The notes under the pieces are model-generated. The model saw only the letters and a program-made list of their open reading frames with translations, searched no databases and was not told the origin of the DNA. The translations under genes and the position numbers were made by a program. A stretch of DNA of 64,000 bases from Exophiala sp. HKRS030 (Eukaryota; Ascomycota; Eurotiomycetes; Chaetothyriales; Herpotrichiellaceae), in contig JAHWDD010000007.1 of the NCBI GenBank assembly GCA_023897205.1, positions 1,426,001 through 1,490,000 of the forward strand, read 5' to 3'. This document shows, piece by piece, positions 10,677 to 22,401 of this stretch. Each line of letters starts with the position of its first letter. The first letter of the stretch is position 1.

Positions 10677-12571
10677 ATGGCAACTGAAAAGGACATGGAC
10701 GTGGCTCACGTCGAAGCAGAAGCCGCATTGCAATAGTCAATCACGGCAGATGAACACCCAGGGAAGAATGGAGTGCATCATTTGTATCTCGACGTTACGC
10801 TTGACCCAGAGCTCGAGAGACAACTCACGTATGTGGCCCATGCCGTCTATGTCTTTGACTCTATCCATCGTCCTCTTCATACTAACTAATCCAATTTTTC
10901 TAGACGCAAGATAGATTTTCGTCTTCTCCCAATCCTCACGGTCATATACATGTGGTCTCTCATTGACCGTACCAATATCGGAGTCGCCAGGATTTCTGGA
11001 ATCGATGAAAAGCTTGGTCTCAATATCTCGAACCGTGCTTCTGTCGCCAGTAAGTATTCTTGCTGGGCTCCCCCTCGGCTCGACGATCCCGCAACAGAAA
11101 TTACAGAATATACACTGACGTTGGATGATAATCAAGCCCTGATTGTGTACTTGGGATACGCCATCGTTGAGCTCCCTAGCAACATCGCCCTGCGGAAATT
11201 TGGCGCCGCCAATTGGATCTCCTTCCTCTGCCTGGGATGGGGGTTCTTGACCTTTGGGATCGGATTCAGCAAGAGTTATTCCGATCTAGTCATCATGCGA
11301 GCATTCTTGGGAGCATTTGAAGGCGTGAGTATATTCTCATTCTCTCGAAAAAGATTATCAAAGACTGACACAGGGCCCACAGGGATTGGTTCCAGGTTTG
11401 CTGTACCTGCTTGCCTCGTGGTATAGACCTTATGAAGTCCAGAAAAGGTACGTGTATAGAAAACCGGGCCTTTTCCATATCATCAAGACACGAAATGCTG
11501 ACCTCAGATATAGGCTTGCTGCATTCTTTCTCACCGGCAGCTTTCTAGCCTCCTTTGCCAGTATTCTGGCATATGGTTTGATTCAAGTAGCAGACGATCC
11601 GGCCAATGGAGGTTGGAAGTGGATCTACATCATTGAAGGTTGTCTCACCATTGGAGTTGCCATCGTATCACGATTCATACTTCTCGACTTTCCCGACTCC
11701 AAGCGGAACAAATTTCTCTCTCCCGAGCTACAGGCTTGCCTCAGAAACCGCCTGTTGCGTGAACGAGGAGAGGCTGAAAGCCCCAAGGTGACTTGGTCCG
11801 TTATCAAGGATACCTTGATGAGCTGGCCGGTCTGGTCGGGGTAAGTTGACTGTCTCATTTACGATCCCCGATGTTTGGAGTCTCCTCTGACGATGCACAA
11901 CAGGGCGTACCTCTTCTTCGCCGGCTCTGCATCCAGCTATGGTTTCTTGATCTTCCTACCTCTCATTCTTCGTAACGGCCTCGGATACTCCCTGGCAGCG
12001 TCGTTCTGCCTGACAACGCCACCCGCTGCGTTGTCCATCATCACGGGCTACACCACCGCTTGGCTTTCGGACAAATATCACATACGAGGACCGTTTGTGA
12101 TTTTCCACTCCCTGCTCTCCGTGGTCGGGCTCGCGATGATGGCTTTCTTAAACAGTCCCACCCCTCGCTACGTCGGTTCCTTCTTGGGCTACAGTGGCAC
12201 CTACGGGGTCATCATCACCGGACAGGCTTGGGGCCAGAACAATATCCGCAGCGACGCGAAACGAGCAGTCGGCACCGTCATCCAGGTTGTTTGTGCGGCC
12301 ATTGGAGGAATATATTCTGCCCTGGTCTTTAGACAACAGGTATGCTTTTTGTAACCCCTGAATGGAAATTCGGCATATCACATTGATACTAATATGTATT
12401 GATTAGGACGCACCGAATTACATTCCAGGAATGATCGCCACGTTGCTGGCTATCGGTCTGGCGGCCGTTGTCGCCCCCGTCAGCATGTTCTTCTTCCGAC
12501 GGGAGAACAGGCTTGCCGATGCTGGCTTGAAGGTCCTTGAAGGTGCCGAGGGCTTTAGGTATACCTTGTAG
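10677..12571 (+). pseudogene. DAL5-type MFS transporter with in-frame TAG near the start
   Basis: Seven exons: 10677-10828, 10904-11049, 11107-11324, 11383-11447, 11514-11840, 11904-12339 and 12407-12571 (1509 nt, 503 codons). All joins keep phase. Exon 3 could also start at 11098, giving 3 more residues. The product would have about 12 membrane segments, with family motifs RKIDFRLLP, YMWSLIDRTNIGVARI, ELPSN, FLGAFEGGLVPG and TAWLSDKY. This allantoate/nicotinate-type anion symporter family takes up organic acids at the plasma membrane. Oddity: codon 20 is TAG (10734-10736), 19 codons after a well-placed ATG (AAAAAAATGG), and no in-frame ATG follows before the first membrane helix. Everything downstream is open and conserved, so this is a recent nonsense change, read-through, an unusual 36-nt intron ending in CAATAG, or a sequence error. 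Confidence 0.75.
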
Positions 12572-13105
12572 AAGACCACGCTGTCACGATGTGGTAGAAG
12601 CAGAAGTAGATGACATGGATGGACTAGATAAAACAGCTAGGATAAATCGTATGTGGCTCCAAACTATTGGGGTTAGAAAGGAGCCGCCAACCGGTGTATG
12701 GGAAGCGGATCGAATAGTGACTGTAGCCCAAAAAGTCTGGCGAAAGCACACTTGGGTTTTAAAAGTCTTATTTTGGTACAGGGACTCATTTCATTCACTC
12801 TCATCCCTTTGTCCATATTTCTGGCTTATCTGGTAGCATTCTTCCTTCTCCTCGAAGGTTTTGTGACTTCTCTCCGCGTTTTATAGATTGGAATCCACAA
12901 ACACTTGTGATTGGCCACAGTCCATTTGTAACGCTTTGAGACGTGAATTTGATGTACACAGCAGGGTACTGTTACCCTCTGCAAGTATAGTATCACTATG
13001 AGTGAGGATGAGATGGTGATTTCGACTATGATCGTCATGGTGAAAGCTATGTAAGTCTATTTAAATATCTACTCGAAATGATGTTTCAATTGGATTTTCC
13101 CATTC
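12572..13105. other. Intergenic, convergent 3' ends
   Basis: 534 bp between the 3' ends of the MFS gene (+) and P450-1 (-). AT-rich; no supported gene. Confidence 0.6.
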
Positions 13106-15224
13106 TCATGACAGGTGTTTCAGTTGTATCACCAACTTGGAACCGGCCGGGCCAGCACTGAAGGTGTCGAACACTCGCATTCCTTCTTCAGTCACGCTTG
13201 GATCAAGCGTCACTTCAAATCTCCGGAAAAACGCGCTCGTGAGCTTCCATAGTTCCATTTGAGCAAGACTGCAAATGATATCAGTAAAATTCCTTTTTAT
13301 ATTGATATTCTTCCAGACACATACTTGATTCCGATACAACGTCTGGGGCCGACACTAAACGGCACAAAGGCATTGTTCCGACGTTTGGTTGCAAGAGGAT
13401 CCTCGTCCAACCAGCGTTCGGGAATGAAACGCATTGGCTCAGGGAAAGCTTCAGGGTCTCGATGGATTGTACAGTTCTGAGTTCCTACCGAAGTCTGTAA
13501 CTTTTTGTCAGGACACTGTTCGTGGAGTTTCTTCAAGACAAACAAAAGAAAGAAATACTGACCCCCTTGGGTACATGAACGCCCTGTACAACCACGTCTC
13601 TCTTGGCCGTCCTTGGCAGAGTCGCAACCACGGTCGGATATCGTCGAAGTGTCTCGTTGATGACGGCGGTGAGGTATGGAAGTTTGCTAACCATCTAGAT
13701 TCGAGTCAGCATGTCTCTTCTTCTCAAAAATCATAAGATTCCAAAGTACTCACAGTGTAGTCCGGTATTATCGACGGGTCAGGCATCGCCTCTTGAAGTT
13801 CTTTCCTCAATTTCTTCTGAACCTCTTGATCTCGCGCGACAGCATAGCAAATGTACACAAAAGTGTTGGCAGTGGTACCGCTTCCCGCAAACCTTGAATA
13901 GGTTTTGTCAGTTTTGAACGGCGATCGGGAAACGAGGCAGGAAAACTTGTCTCCTTACATTCCGCCCATACTTTCCTCAGCCAACTCCGAATCTGTAAGC
14001 GGCCTTCCCAGATGCGCATCCGTGTCACGTAGAGCATGGCCCAGGTAAGGTGTCTTTGTGCCCCTGGCACGGCAGTCTCTGATGAGTCCGACCGCGTACG
14101 CCTTCCATTCCTTGATCAATCGAAACCTGTTGCCCAGAGGTCCCGGAAGCCAGATTGCCCATTTGCCGATGGACGGGAAGACCTCCCGCTAATAGTTTCG
14201 ATCAGTACTCGGTGGTCTTGACGGCACAGAAGAAGCAAGGGGGGGCTTTACATAGGTGAAAAGTGGTCTCCAGGCTCGAATGTATTTCATAACCTCGTGA
14301 GCCTGGCCGGTTGCAACCTGTCGCGGATCGTGATCGAACAACAGATGATCTGATGTCAGTGTCAGTAGGTATCGTTGACGTTCAGGGGTCGGCGAGAACT
14401 GACAAACTGTGTCGAATCCTAACCAATGACACCAAGGATAAATATCAATGGCCGAACCGTCTTTTGTCCTGGAGGACCACTGATTCAGCACCGTTTCGAT
14501 CTTTTCGGTTAATTGAGGCTCGAATTCTAGCAACGACGCCTGAGCGAAGCCGCGGCTGAGAAGTTTTCGTCGTTGCCTGTGCGCTTCGGGGTCCCTGTAG
14601 TCGCTCCAGTCAATACAATGACAAGTCTCATGCGAACTAAGCTCCTCTTACATCATGATGAACATGCGGATTTCGCTAAGCATGATCTTTGCGCTCTGTG
14701 TAATTCGCTTAGCACACGTATTCTAACCGGAGAATTTGGGCAATGGTTCATACGTAGAAGTTCTCCTCCTTTCCAAAATTCGCAGAAGTATATATTTCAT
14801 GTACTGCATCTGGGTTGGCAAACGAGAGTTCATTCGGTGATACTCGAACGACGGGTCCTATGATTGAATATCAGTCGAGGTGCCCAGAGAACACTAATGG
14901 CCATGGGATGTGGTGGCGTAAAGTACCATATCGTTTATGAGCAGCATCGATACGTTCTGATTTGGTGCCACTGTAGTTCCCAATTCGTGACCATAGAGGA
15001 GAGATGCGAGCTAATCGAGGACCCGGCACCTTTCGGAGAGGGTGAAACCAAAGGTTGTACGCGACTCTGAGGAGTACGTAGACGAATGTAGTGACCAGCA
15101 TGATACGCCACAAAGTACCGGTAAGGCCATAGCGCTCGAAACTTGCCTTCGCAGCGTTCTCGAAGTCGATTCTGGAAGAGAACATATCGCCAGCCCTGAG
15201 GGTTCTTTGTTGAAACGAGCTCAT
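13106..15224 (-). CDS. Cytochrome P450 (P450-1)
   Basis: Nine exons: 15224-14927, 14857-14754, 14644-14404, 14349-14252, 14188-13959, 13892-13754, 13694-13563, 13494-13325 and 13268-13106 (1575 nt, 524 aa). An N-terminal membrane anchor (about residues 37-53) is followed by NLWFHPLRKVPGP. The I-helix AGSGTT, the ExxR motif in INETLRRYP, a PERW motif and the heme loop PFSVGPRRCIGI (Cys about 466) are all present. It would sit on the ER membrane and need P450 reductase. Its paralogue is P450-3 (28317-30206), and the last four exons have the same boundaries and nearly the same lengths. The weakest join is 14754/14644 (109-nt intron, acceptor AAGAG). The residues just after it do not match the paralogue until RDPEAHRQRRK, so that segment could be damaged. 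The substrate is unknown. Confidence 0.85.
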
Positions 15225-16552
15225 CGCGTGCAAAAGTTTCGATGTGCCCTTTCAACGAATGGTTTGCTAGGGTAGAAAGGAACTCCCGACTGCTTTTGTA
15301 TGAACGAAGGCTTTCAGAAAAGGCTCAATTGATTAAGTAATATAACGAGTGACCGATCAAGACGGTACCTTGTTAGCATTGCTCATTCCGTTCACTCACA
15401 GAGGCGTCGCGACATCCTGCTCCACTTGGCATCCACTCGTCTGAGTCCGGCGGCCAGTTCACCCGGCAAGATGCCGAAGGTCTATCTCTAGTGGTCGAAC
15501 CATCAGGTCTCCACTTACTGAACTAACCTCATCTTCGGGCCCTGGAATTGTTCGTCCCCTCCAGGATTGCTTTGACCGAGACTACTGGACTTGGAAAACC
15601 CGCTTGCACTTCACCCTGTTTAGCAACATACTGGTACCGCTTCATTCACTCCCCAGGGATACGCGAGCCGGGGTGTCGATTGCCTCGACGTAATGGGTCA
15701 TCGAGGCGAAGCACTGTTGCCCCGACACCTGAACCGACTGGGAATTTGAGAGAATTTGACCTCGCTTTACCATATGTCAAGGTACGGAAACTTACAGGGG
15801 GAAGTTCGGCACTCATAGCCTGCTTCCACAGATCTTCTGCTCCAATTCCCTTCCTACCACCTTAGGAATCCCCCTGCCGACTCGTGGCTATAGCTATGTA
15901 CTATGCCCTCCCTTTCCCGAGCCTCCCATCGACAGCAAAGTCTCAAGGGTCGATTAATCCGATCGTAGAATCGCGGCATGCTCCCCGGACCCCAGGTTCG
16001 TCGATCTGCGTCTCGGAAACACCCCTTCCCCCAGATGCCAGTTTCACCTTCCCAAGCCACACGCACCATGAGCTACGACAGTTTTAATCTCGGACAAATC
16101 GGCCGTGAGTACGCTCATGTTGCGCTACTCAGGAGCCAGGCTTGGAGGCAGACTTTTGAAACCCAGGTGTCCGCGGGCGACTTTCTTCTTGGTCCTCTTA
16201 CCTCATACACGCCGAGGACAAAATTGATGAACAAAGCACCAAACTACTGTCGCAAGGGGTATATCCCGATCTCGACGATCCTGTTTTTCGATACTGGACT
16301 CCACGAACAACGTCTAGCCTATCCTTGGCCGTGGATCCGGCAAGACAGAAATAGAAGCACGAGCTTCCGAGAAAAACGAAGGGTCGAGGCATACTATTCC
16401 ATCGTACGGCCTTCAGTGCCGACAAACCCCGGTCGGAACGCGGTTCGGACGGCGTGGGAAATTTCAAGAGATGCGACTTGACAATTTGACGTCTGCGACT
16501 GTGATACCATCTATGTACCGTACGTTTGTCTAAGATATATCGTGAGTGGATC
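15225..16552. other. Long intergenic region between P450-1 and sugar porter
   Basis: 1328 bp with no gene I can support. A plus-strand ATG at 16069 in good context (CACCATGAG) is followed 37 nt later by a GTGAGT donor, but no downstream frame joins to a known family. A minus-strand stretch near 16190-16250 reads like a membrane helix yet has a stop beside it. It may contain a decayed gene. Confidence 0.4.
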
Positions 16553-18571
16553 TCAATGAGTTTCAGTAACCTCCTCTACCTGACGCGATGTCGCTTGCTC
16601 TTCGATTTCTTGGGCCTGAGCCTTACTCTGGGTATGGTGGTCTCTGATTGTGTGCGTCGTCGGATCGACATCGAGTTCGTACTGATAGACGGCCACTTCA
16701 TCTTCGTCACCAAAGATAGCGGCAATTTCTTCTAATGGGATGTTCCTCGTGTCGGGCCAGTATATGAGGATGAGGATGCCTCCGAGGATTCCACCGATGA
16801 TGAAAACAAGGAAGTACTTCCATCCAATGTTCCTAATTAGGTTCGCCGAGTCAGTCAAGGGATGGACAGAATGGGTACGTGCACTACTGCAACTTACGCC
16901 AGTCCTGTCGGGGCCGATTGAAGCCAGACAATGTTCATCAGTGCAATCATTGCTGAGCCCAGAGAGACCCCTTTGGCTCGTAGATGGGTGGGGAAGATCT
17001 CGCCCAGGTAGGTGAACTGGGTGCCATCGAGGCCCACGACGTAGAAGGGTTGGTACAGATAAAAGAATGCGACCGTCGCCTTCAGCGCGGCAGTGTTGGT
17101 GGACGGTACGAAATTGGCAATGAGGGCGGAGATGAAGATCAACATGACCGAGCAGCCAATGATGCCACCGCCGATGAGAATGTTTCTCGGTAGTAGATCG
17201 ATCAATCCCGGCGCGATGAGGAAAAGGCAGAACCCCACCGTCAACCAAATTACGGGGAAGAGCAGCTGTTTTTCCGGTCCATATCCCAGGAGCTTGTAGA
17301 TGACTGGGCCATAATCTGGTTTATGGTCAGTAACATGTCAAAGACACAACCGCGAGGGGGGAGGGGAGGGAGGTGGGTGGGGGTTGAGTTACTGTTGATG
17401 ACCAACACTCCTGCAAACTGAACAATCCCCGTGGTACCAATTGCGTACCACGCTCGCTTTCTGTACGAGGGTTTGCGAAAGAGTTGGACCCAAGTGCAGT
17501 TCAGTTCTCGATCGATGGCCACTTGTTTCTGGATCTGGTACAGTTCTGTGTGGGCTCGGTCATGTCCTGTGCCGGAACGAGAATGCACCTTCTCCAACAC
17601 AGCTTTGGCCTCATCGTCACGATTCTGCATGACCAGCCATCTAGGGAGTCCTTTGTCAGTTCGAGAACCGGTTTGGGAGGAAATGGAGATATCCAGAGAG
17701 GTTGGAATACCTTGGGCTTTCTGGGCAGAAGGGCAGGCCGCAAAGCAAGATTATCGGTGCTATGCATTGAACCGCGACGGGAAGACGCCAATTGTTGCCG
17801 TTGTTCTCCCAGAAAAAGGTCCCGAAGCCGATCCAGCCGGATGACATGTAGCCGATCTGGAAGCAGATGCCATGGATCTCGACGAGGCTACCACGCAAAT
17901 TGACAGCGACCAGTTCACTCATCATAAGCTGCATACAGTCAGACAGAGGCCAGTACTTAGTAAACAACGGTCAAAGCGCACCGGAGCTGCTGCGACCGAC
18001 ATCCACGATCCTGCACCGCTGAAAAATCGAAAGACTATAAAGAGGGCTACATTGTTGCTGCCCGCCATGATGGCGCCCGAGACAAGGACCAGAATTGCAG
18101 GCTGCCGGAAGACAGGTGAGCATAGAGTATCTTATTGTCCTGCTCCTCGGAGAGCTTACCACTGCAAGGGCCCAACGCCGTCCCCACTTGTCTGCTATCC
18201 AAGGCAGAATCAGGGTCCCAATGAGCCCTCCTGTCTGGAAGATGCCATTCATGGTGGATATAAGGTCTGTGCCATTGGATCGCGTTTCCAGCTCAAAGTA
18301 TTCCACTGACAGAGGAGAGTGTTAATAGGAGGGCGAAAGAGATTGCCATGGGTATTCCGTACAGAATGATGGTTGGCCTGGATCAACGAGTCGTCAGCGG
18401 CATAATCCCAACCACAGCCAAATAAATGTTTTCGCGGTTCCACTCACCAAGCAGCGTTCCTATCACAGCCGCAGGATATCCAAAATTGAATGAGCACAAT
18501 CCGATATAAGCAAGCACACCGATGGTATACAAGTTCGGCTTGTCGTGCGTTTTGGAAGTATTACGAGCCAT
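16553..18571 (-). CDS. MFS sugar-porter family transporter (sugar porter 1)
   Basis: Eight exons: 18571-18448, 18377-18363, 18305-18160, 18101-17982, 17928-17711, 17640-17393, 17315-16898 and 16832-16553 (1569 nt, 522 aa). Exon 2 is only 15 nt; including it restores the family motif GQPSFLEYF, and without it the frame breaks. Sugar-porter signatures are seen: DKWGRRWAL in loop 2-3, FCPESPRWL after TM6, IYKLLGYG before TM8, EIFPTHLRAKG and the YWPDTRNIPLEEI end motif. About 12 membrane helices. The family moves sugars, quinate or other polyols by proton symport at the plasma membrane; a quinate/aromatic-acid role would fit the cluster but is not shown by sequence. The ATG at 18571 is the first in frame. 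Confidence 0.88.
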
Positions 18572-19581
18572 CTTGGAAACTGGCGAGCTCGAGAGACGAT
18601 GGCGTACGTTTGAGGATCCCAAGCTTTTTTGGCTGAAGTCTTGGACGGGATCTTAGAAAGTTACACACAACTTAGCACTCCCTTCAAGCTTTGAGGAATA
18701 CGAGGCCGCAGGCGCAGAGGTACATATACTGTGACGACCTCGGATTGTACTCCAGTTCCCCGCAAACGATCAGCCGTAAGGACTCCAACATCAGGGGGCC
18801 CATAAGCATGGAAACTCCAAAATCTGGGGGCCATGAGTACAAGTATACCCTCGGTAGTGACCGTCTTCTAGAGCCTCGGATCCTTGACTCGGTTTTTACG
18901 GTGTCATAATGTCGATGAGTCTTGGATCTTCGCTCCGACTATCCGGTGTTGGTATGATATTCATTAATATGTGCAGTCTATAATGTGGTGACACGGGAGG
19001 GCCGGAAAACCCTCACCCCGCTCCTCGGGATACGTCCTTTTGTTGCCATTTTGTATCACCTCCAAAGGGGATTTATGACGCCTTAACGTAAATGTCGATC
19101 TTTGATTTGTAACCAACGAGTTTTAAATTCTTCAGGGGGTAGGAAATTCCCAATCACATATGTCTTTGTTGATAAGAGAAACCATGATCCAGATGTAAAG
19201 CGTCTGCAATGAATCCGTGCTTGAATGTGGTCCCAGTCAAAGAGGAATTGGAGGATTGCCGGTCACAATTTTGCTTTTGTAGGGTCAGTTCTTCGCAGAA
19301 AATCCTTCACAAACTACTTTACTTGCTCTGTCACTCCTTGGGACATTTCTCGTCACGTCTTACTCCACCACCGTATGCCTACATTATTCAATTGCCTTTT
19401 CGTCTCGTCACCCACTGGTCCTTGGTCTCTTATCAATATCGAGTCTCTGGCTTCCCTCCGGTGGGGACAGACTCCTGACAATGCATGAATGAATCCAGGA
19501 AAGTGTGTGCTAAGTTGAGAGCAACAACACATCACAACGCCCGGGATTGCCTCTTTTGTACTTAGAGGATATGGTAGATGA
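18572..19581. other. Intergenic: sugar porter promoter
   Basis: 1010 bp between the sugar porter 5' end and the racemase-like 3' end. Open frames on both strands show no motifs. Nothing else seen. Confidence 0.55.
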
Positions 19582-20295
19582 CTAGTCTATCTTTCCACAG
19601 AGAGCCCATTCCGAAATTCCTTTCGCATGTAGAGTGGTTGTTTCAAATGTAGGCGCCGTGAGATCCTGCGGCCGAAAAACGAGTCGAAGTTCTGTACATC
19701 CAAGGATGACGCCGCCGACTTGATGCTCCTTGACTAAAGACGCATAGGCCGACCGCCATGTCGACTTGACGGTCTCGGGAATTTCCTCCTTGTTCATTTC
19801 CTCGAAGATCATGCGGTCCGCTTTGGACCTGAATTTGCCGTCAGGGACCACGACCTCCAGGCCGAATTTCTTTTGTAGCCGCGAGACGTAAAAATCTTCC
19901 TCCTCCATGACGGCGCGTGTTGCGAGCAGACCGACCTTCTTGATGCCCCGACTGACAATCTCCGGAGCTGTCGAGTCCACGATGTGCAATACGCGCAAGC
20001 CGGTAGTTTTCTCCAGCGCGTCCGCGGCCTTGTGGGCCACGTTTGCACAGAGAGCGAGAGCCTCGGCGTTGGCGGCCTTCAAATCCCGGCCACTTTTACA
20101 GAGGAGTCTCGTCATGCCCGCATAATCTCTTGCGCCAGCCAAGGAGGCCAGGTCCGTGTAGTCGATCGAGTTGATGAGGAGGCGCGCCGAATGTATGCCT
20201 CCCAGCTTGGAATTGACGTGCTGGTTGATTTTATGGTAGTAAATAGCAGTGGTTTGCCACGAGAAGCCCCCAATGAGACCGACCACCCTCGTCAT
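19582..20295 (-). CDS. Aspartate/glutamate racemase-superfamily protein (RacD/YgeA-like)
   Basis: Single exon, 714 nt, 237 aa; the ATG at 20295 is the first in-frame ATG and starts right at the conserved strand RVVGLIGGFSW. The two cofactor-independent catalytic cysteines are present: C83 in ALCANVAHK and C200 in VILGCTEL. GLLATR and MEEEDFY are also typical. Family members epimerise aspartate or glutamate by two-base Cys chemistry. The wider superfamily includes hydantoin racemase, arylmalonate decarboxylase and maleate cis-trans isomerase, and the last two act in aromatic or N-heterocycle breakdown. The position between a transporter and amidohydrolase B in a catabolic cluster makes an isomerase or decarboxylase role worth considering, but motif spacing favours the amino-acid racemase group. 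Length is normal for the family. Confidence 0.85.
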   Translation of the reverse strand: MTRVVGLIGGFSWQTTAIYYHKINQHVNSKLGGIHSARLLINSIDYTDLASLAGARDYAGMTRLLCKSGRDLKAANAEALALCANVAHKAADALEKTTGLRVLHIVDSTAPEIVSRGIKKVGLLATRAVMEEEDFYVSRLQKKFGLEVVVPDGKFRSKADRMIFEEMNKEEIPETVKSTWRSAYASLVKEHQVGGVILGCTELRLVFRPQDLTAPTFETTTLHAKGISEWALCGKID

Positions 20296-21164
20296 AGTGT
20301 GGTAGATAGTAGCCTCCACGAGTCTTGTCACTTGTCAGTGATAGAAACCTTTGGCGGCAGTATTGTCAAATGGCTTGCGGTGCAACGACCTTGTGAGCAC
20401 GTGATACTCAGTTGCAAGTGACGCAACCAGGCCGGATTTACCGCGTTGCAGAGACGTTTCTGTATGGTGAAGGTTGATTTGAGCAAATATCGAAGTGAAA
20501 ATGTAGAGTAAAATCTTACGTTCTTCGCCTCTATATCAATCTTCCGCTTTATAAAAAAAATAGTATCATTCAACAGCTTGGAAGACCGAGTTTTGATACG
20601 CTGGATGAAATGTTGATACTGTAAGAGGAGAGAAATATAACCAAGAAGATTTAGGTTTGATAAGATAACGTAGCTTGGCCAATACAGAGGAAGTGGAGAA
20701 TGCCCACGAGGCTATAGCGAGAGGGGTTATCACTGTAGACCCACCAGTGAGCCTGGACCCACTGAGGTACACTATTTACTGTACTATATGTGAACAAGGT
20801 ACTATATCATTACTTTCAACAAGGAACTAGAATTAAACTGAGTTCAAGTAAATTGAACGAACCCAGGGCCAATGTGACAAGCTAGTGTATGTTACCACGG
20901 ATAAAACGGTCAGAGAATCCGGCTCAAACTTCGGCATGGTTGTCCCCGGAATCGGGACCGGGAGGATATTCCATTTTGAGATATCGAAGATGTCGAGCCG
21001 GGGTCTTCTCCAGGAATCAAAAAGGCCCCAAAGATGATTCTCCTGTAGTCTTCTTTTTTGAACAACACACAATAGCTCGAGACGGCTACCTCACACTTGA
21101 TCGTTTCACTTCTTCACTTTGCCCTCAGCAGTGCAATAGAACAAGATCCAATACACTCGAAAAA
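20296..21164. promoter_or_regulatory. Bidirectional promoter between racemase-like gene and amidohydrolase B
   Basis: 869 bp between divergent start codons. Contains CGG-N9-CCG at 20907-20921 and a CGGAAT/ATTCCA pair at 20947-20973, possible Zn2Cys6 contacts. No TATA box is obvious and no gene is supported. Confidence 0.4.
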
Positions 21165-22224
21165 ATGTCCTATACGGCAAGACAAACGTCGAATTCTGCA
21201 CGGAAAGTCGACGTGCACCACCACTTGGTGCCTGATGTCTGGAAAGAGGGTCTGCTATCCCTTTGAAAGAACTTGTGTCGAAGGCTTCTTAATGTTGTAC
21301 TGACATGCCCTGTTGAAAGAAATCACAAAAATCGCATTGGGTCCCGAAGAAATTCCACCTCTGAACTGGACCCTGGCGGGCTCTGAGAGCTTCATGAAGA
21401 AGGCTGGCCTCACGACAACTATCTTCTCCTTGACCACGCCGGGTGTCACCAAGTTTGACCTAGTTACGGCACGTCGAGTCGCTCGGGCGGTCAACGAGTA
21501 CTCAGCTGAGCTCCGGGAGAAGAATCCTGGGAAGTTTGGGTTCTTCGCAACGCTCCCATCCCTACACGACGACATCTATGGAGCAGTTGAAGAGGCTCGG
21601 TATGCCTTGACCACTCTCAAAGCTGAGGGGGTCATCGTTTTCACCCACTACGGTCCGGAAAATCACTATCTCGGTCACCCATCCTTCCGGCCCCTGTGGA
21701 AACTTCTAGACGACCTGAAAGCCATTGCGTTTGTGCATCCGTGCCCACCTCGTGACAAGGCGACGTTCCCGGACACACTTCTTCCTCACGTCACGGAATA
21801 CCCGCACGAAACGACGAGGTCAGCGGTTGATCTGATCTTCTCCAACACCCGGAGAGATCATCCCAGCATAAAATTTATCCTCTCCCACGCCGGTGGAACT
21901 TTGCCGTACCTGGCGGGCCGAGTCAGCTTCATGGAGATATTCCCAAGCTCACCGAACAAAAAGGGTCACGAGGAGATCTACCAGGAGATCCAAAGCTTTT
22001 ACTACGACTTGGCCATGTCAGGACACCCCAACACCCTGAGAACTCTCCTGGGCTTTGTTCCAGAGGATCATATCCTCTTTGGAAGCGACTATCCATACGC
22101 CTTGGAACCGGGTATTCGGCGAATGAACGACAACTGGGAAGAATTCCCACTGGACCAGCAAACAAGGGATATGATCAACTTTGAGAATGCGGAGAAAATT
22201 TTACCCATGTTCCAGAAAAGCTAA
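21165..22224 (+). CDS. Amidohydrolase-2 / ACMSD-like decarboxylase (amidohydrolase B)
   Basis: Two exons: 21165-21249 (85 nt) and 21320-22224 (990 nt, 329 aa). All expected metal and catalytic positions are present: VDVHHHL (H18, H20, same numbering as amidohydrolase A), FVHPCPP, LSHAGGTLPYLAGR and FGSDYPYA. It is a cofactor-free, metal-dependent decarboxylase or hydrolase of the amidohydrolase_2 family, probably on an aromatic acid. The intron interrupts the same codon as in amidohydrolase A, and the proteins align without large gaps, so they are paralogues. The intron starts GTCTGC, a weak donor, but acceptor GAAAG and phase give the conserved KEEI join. Upstream AAAAAATGTCC is a good start context. 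It is convergent with the ADH gene (177 bp gap). Confidence 0.9.
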
Positions 22225-22401
22225 GATTGAGGAACTCAAGATGTTCCACCAATGTCTAATCTTGATCTCATTAAGAGTTTAGGGGTCAGATTGCATGAGA
22301 ATGATCATTTCCATACAATGTAATATCACCGCATGTATTGCAGAATTCGACAAATGATAGTACCGTAACCGATCTGTGTAATAACACTGCTATTTTCTTC
22401 A

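Noticed and set aside
10154..10687. Open frame of 177 codons on the plus strand in the amidohydrolase A/MFS promoter
   Set aside because: No family motif, overlaps a TATA box and the MFS start, and composition looks non-coding.
15978..16481. Plus-strand frame of 167 codons between P450-1 and sugar porter 1
   Set aside because: No recognisable domain and no consistent exon structure; kept only as a possible gene relic.
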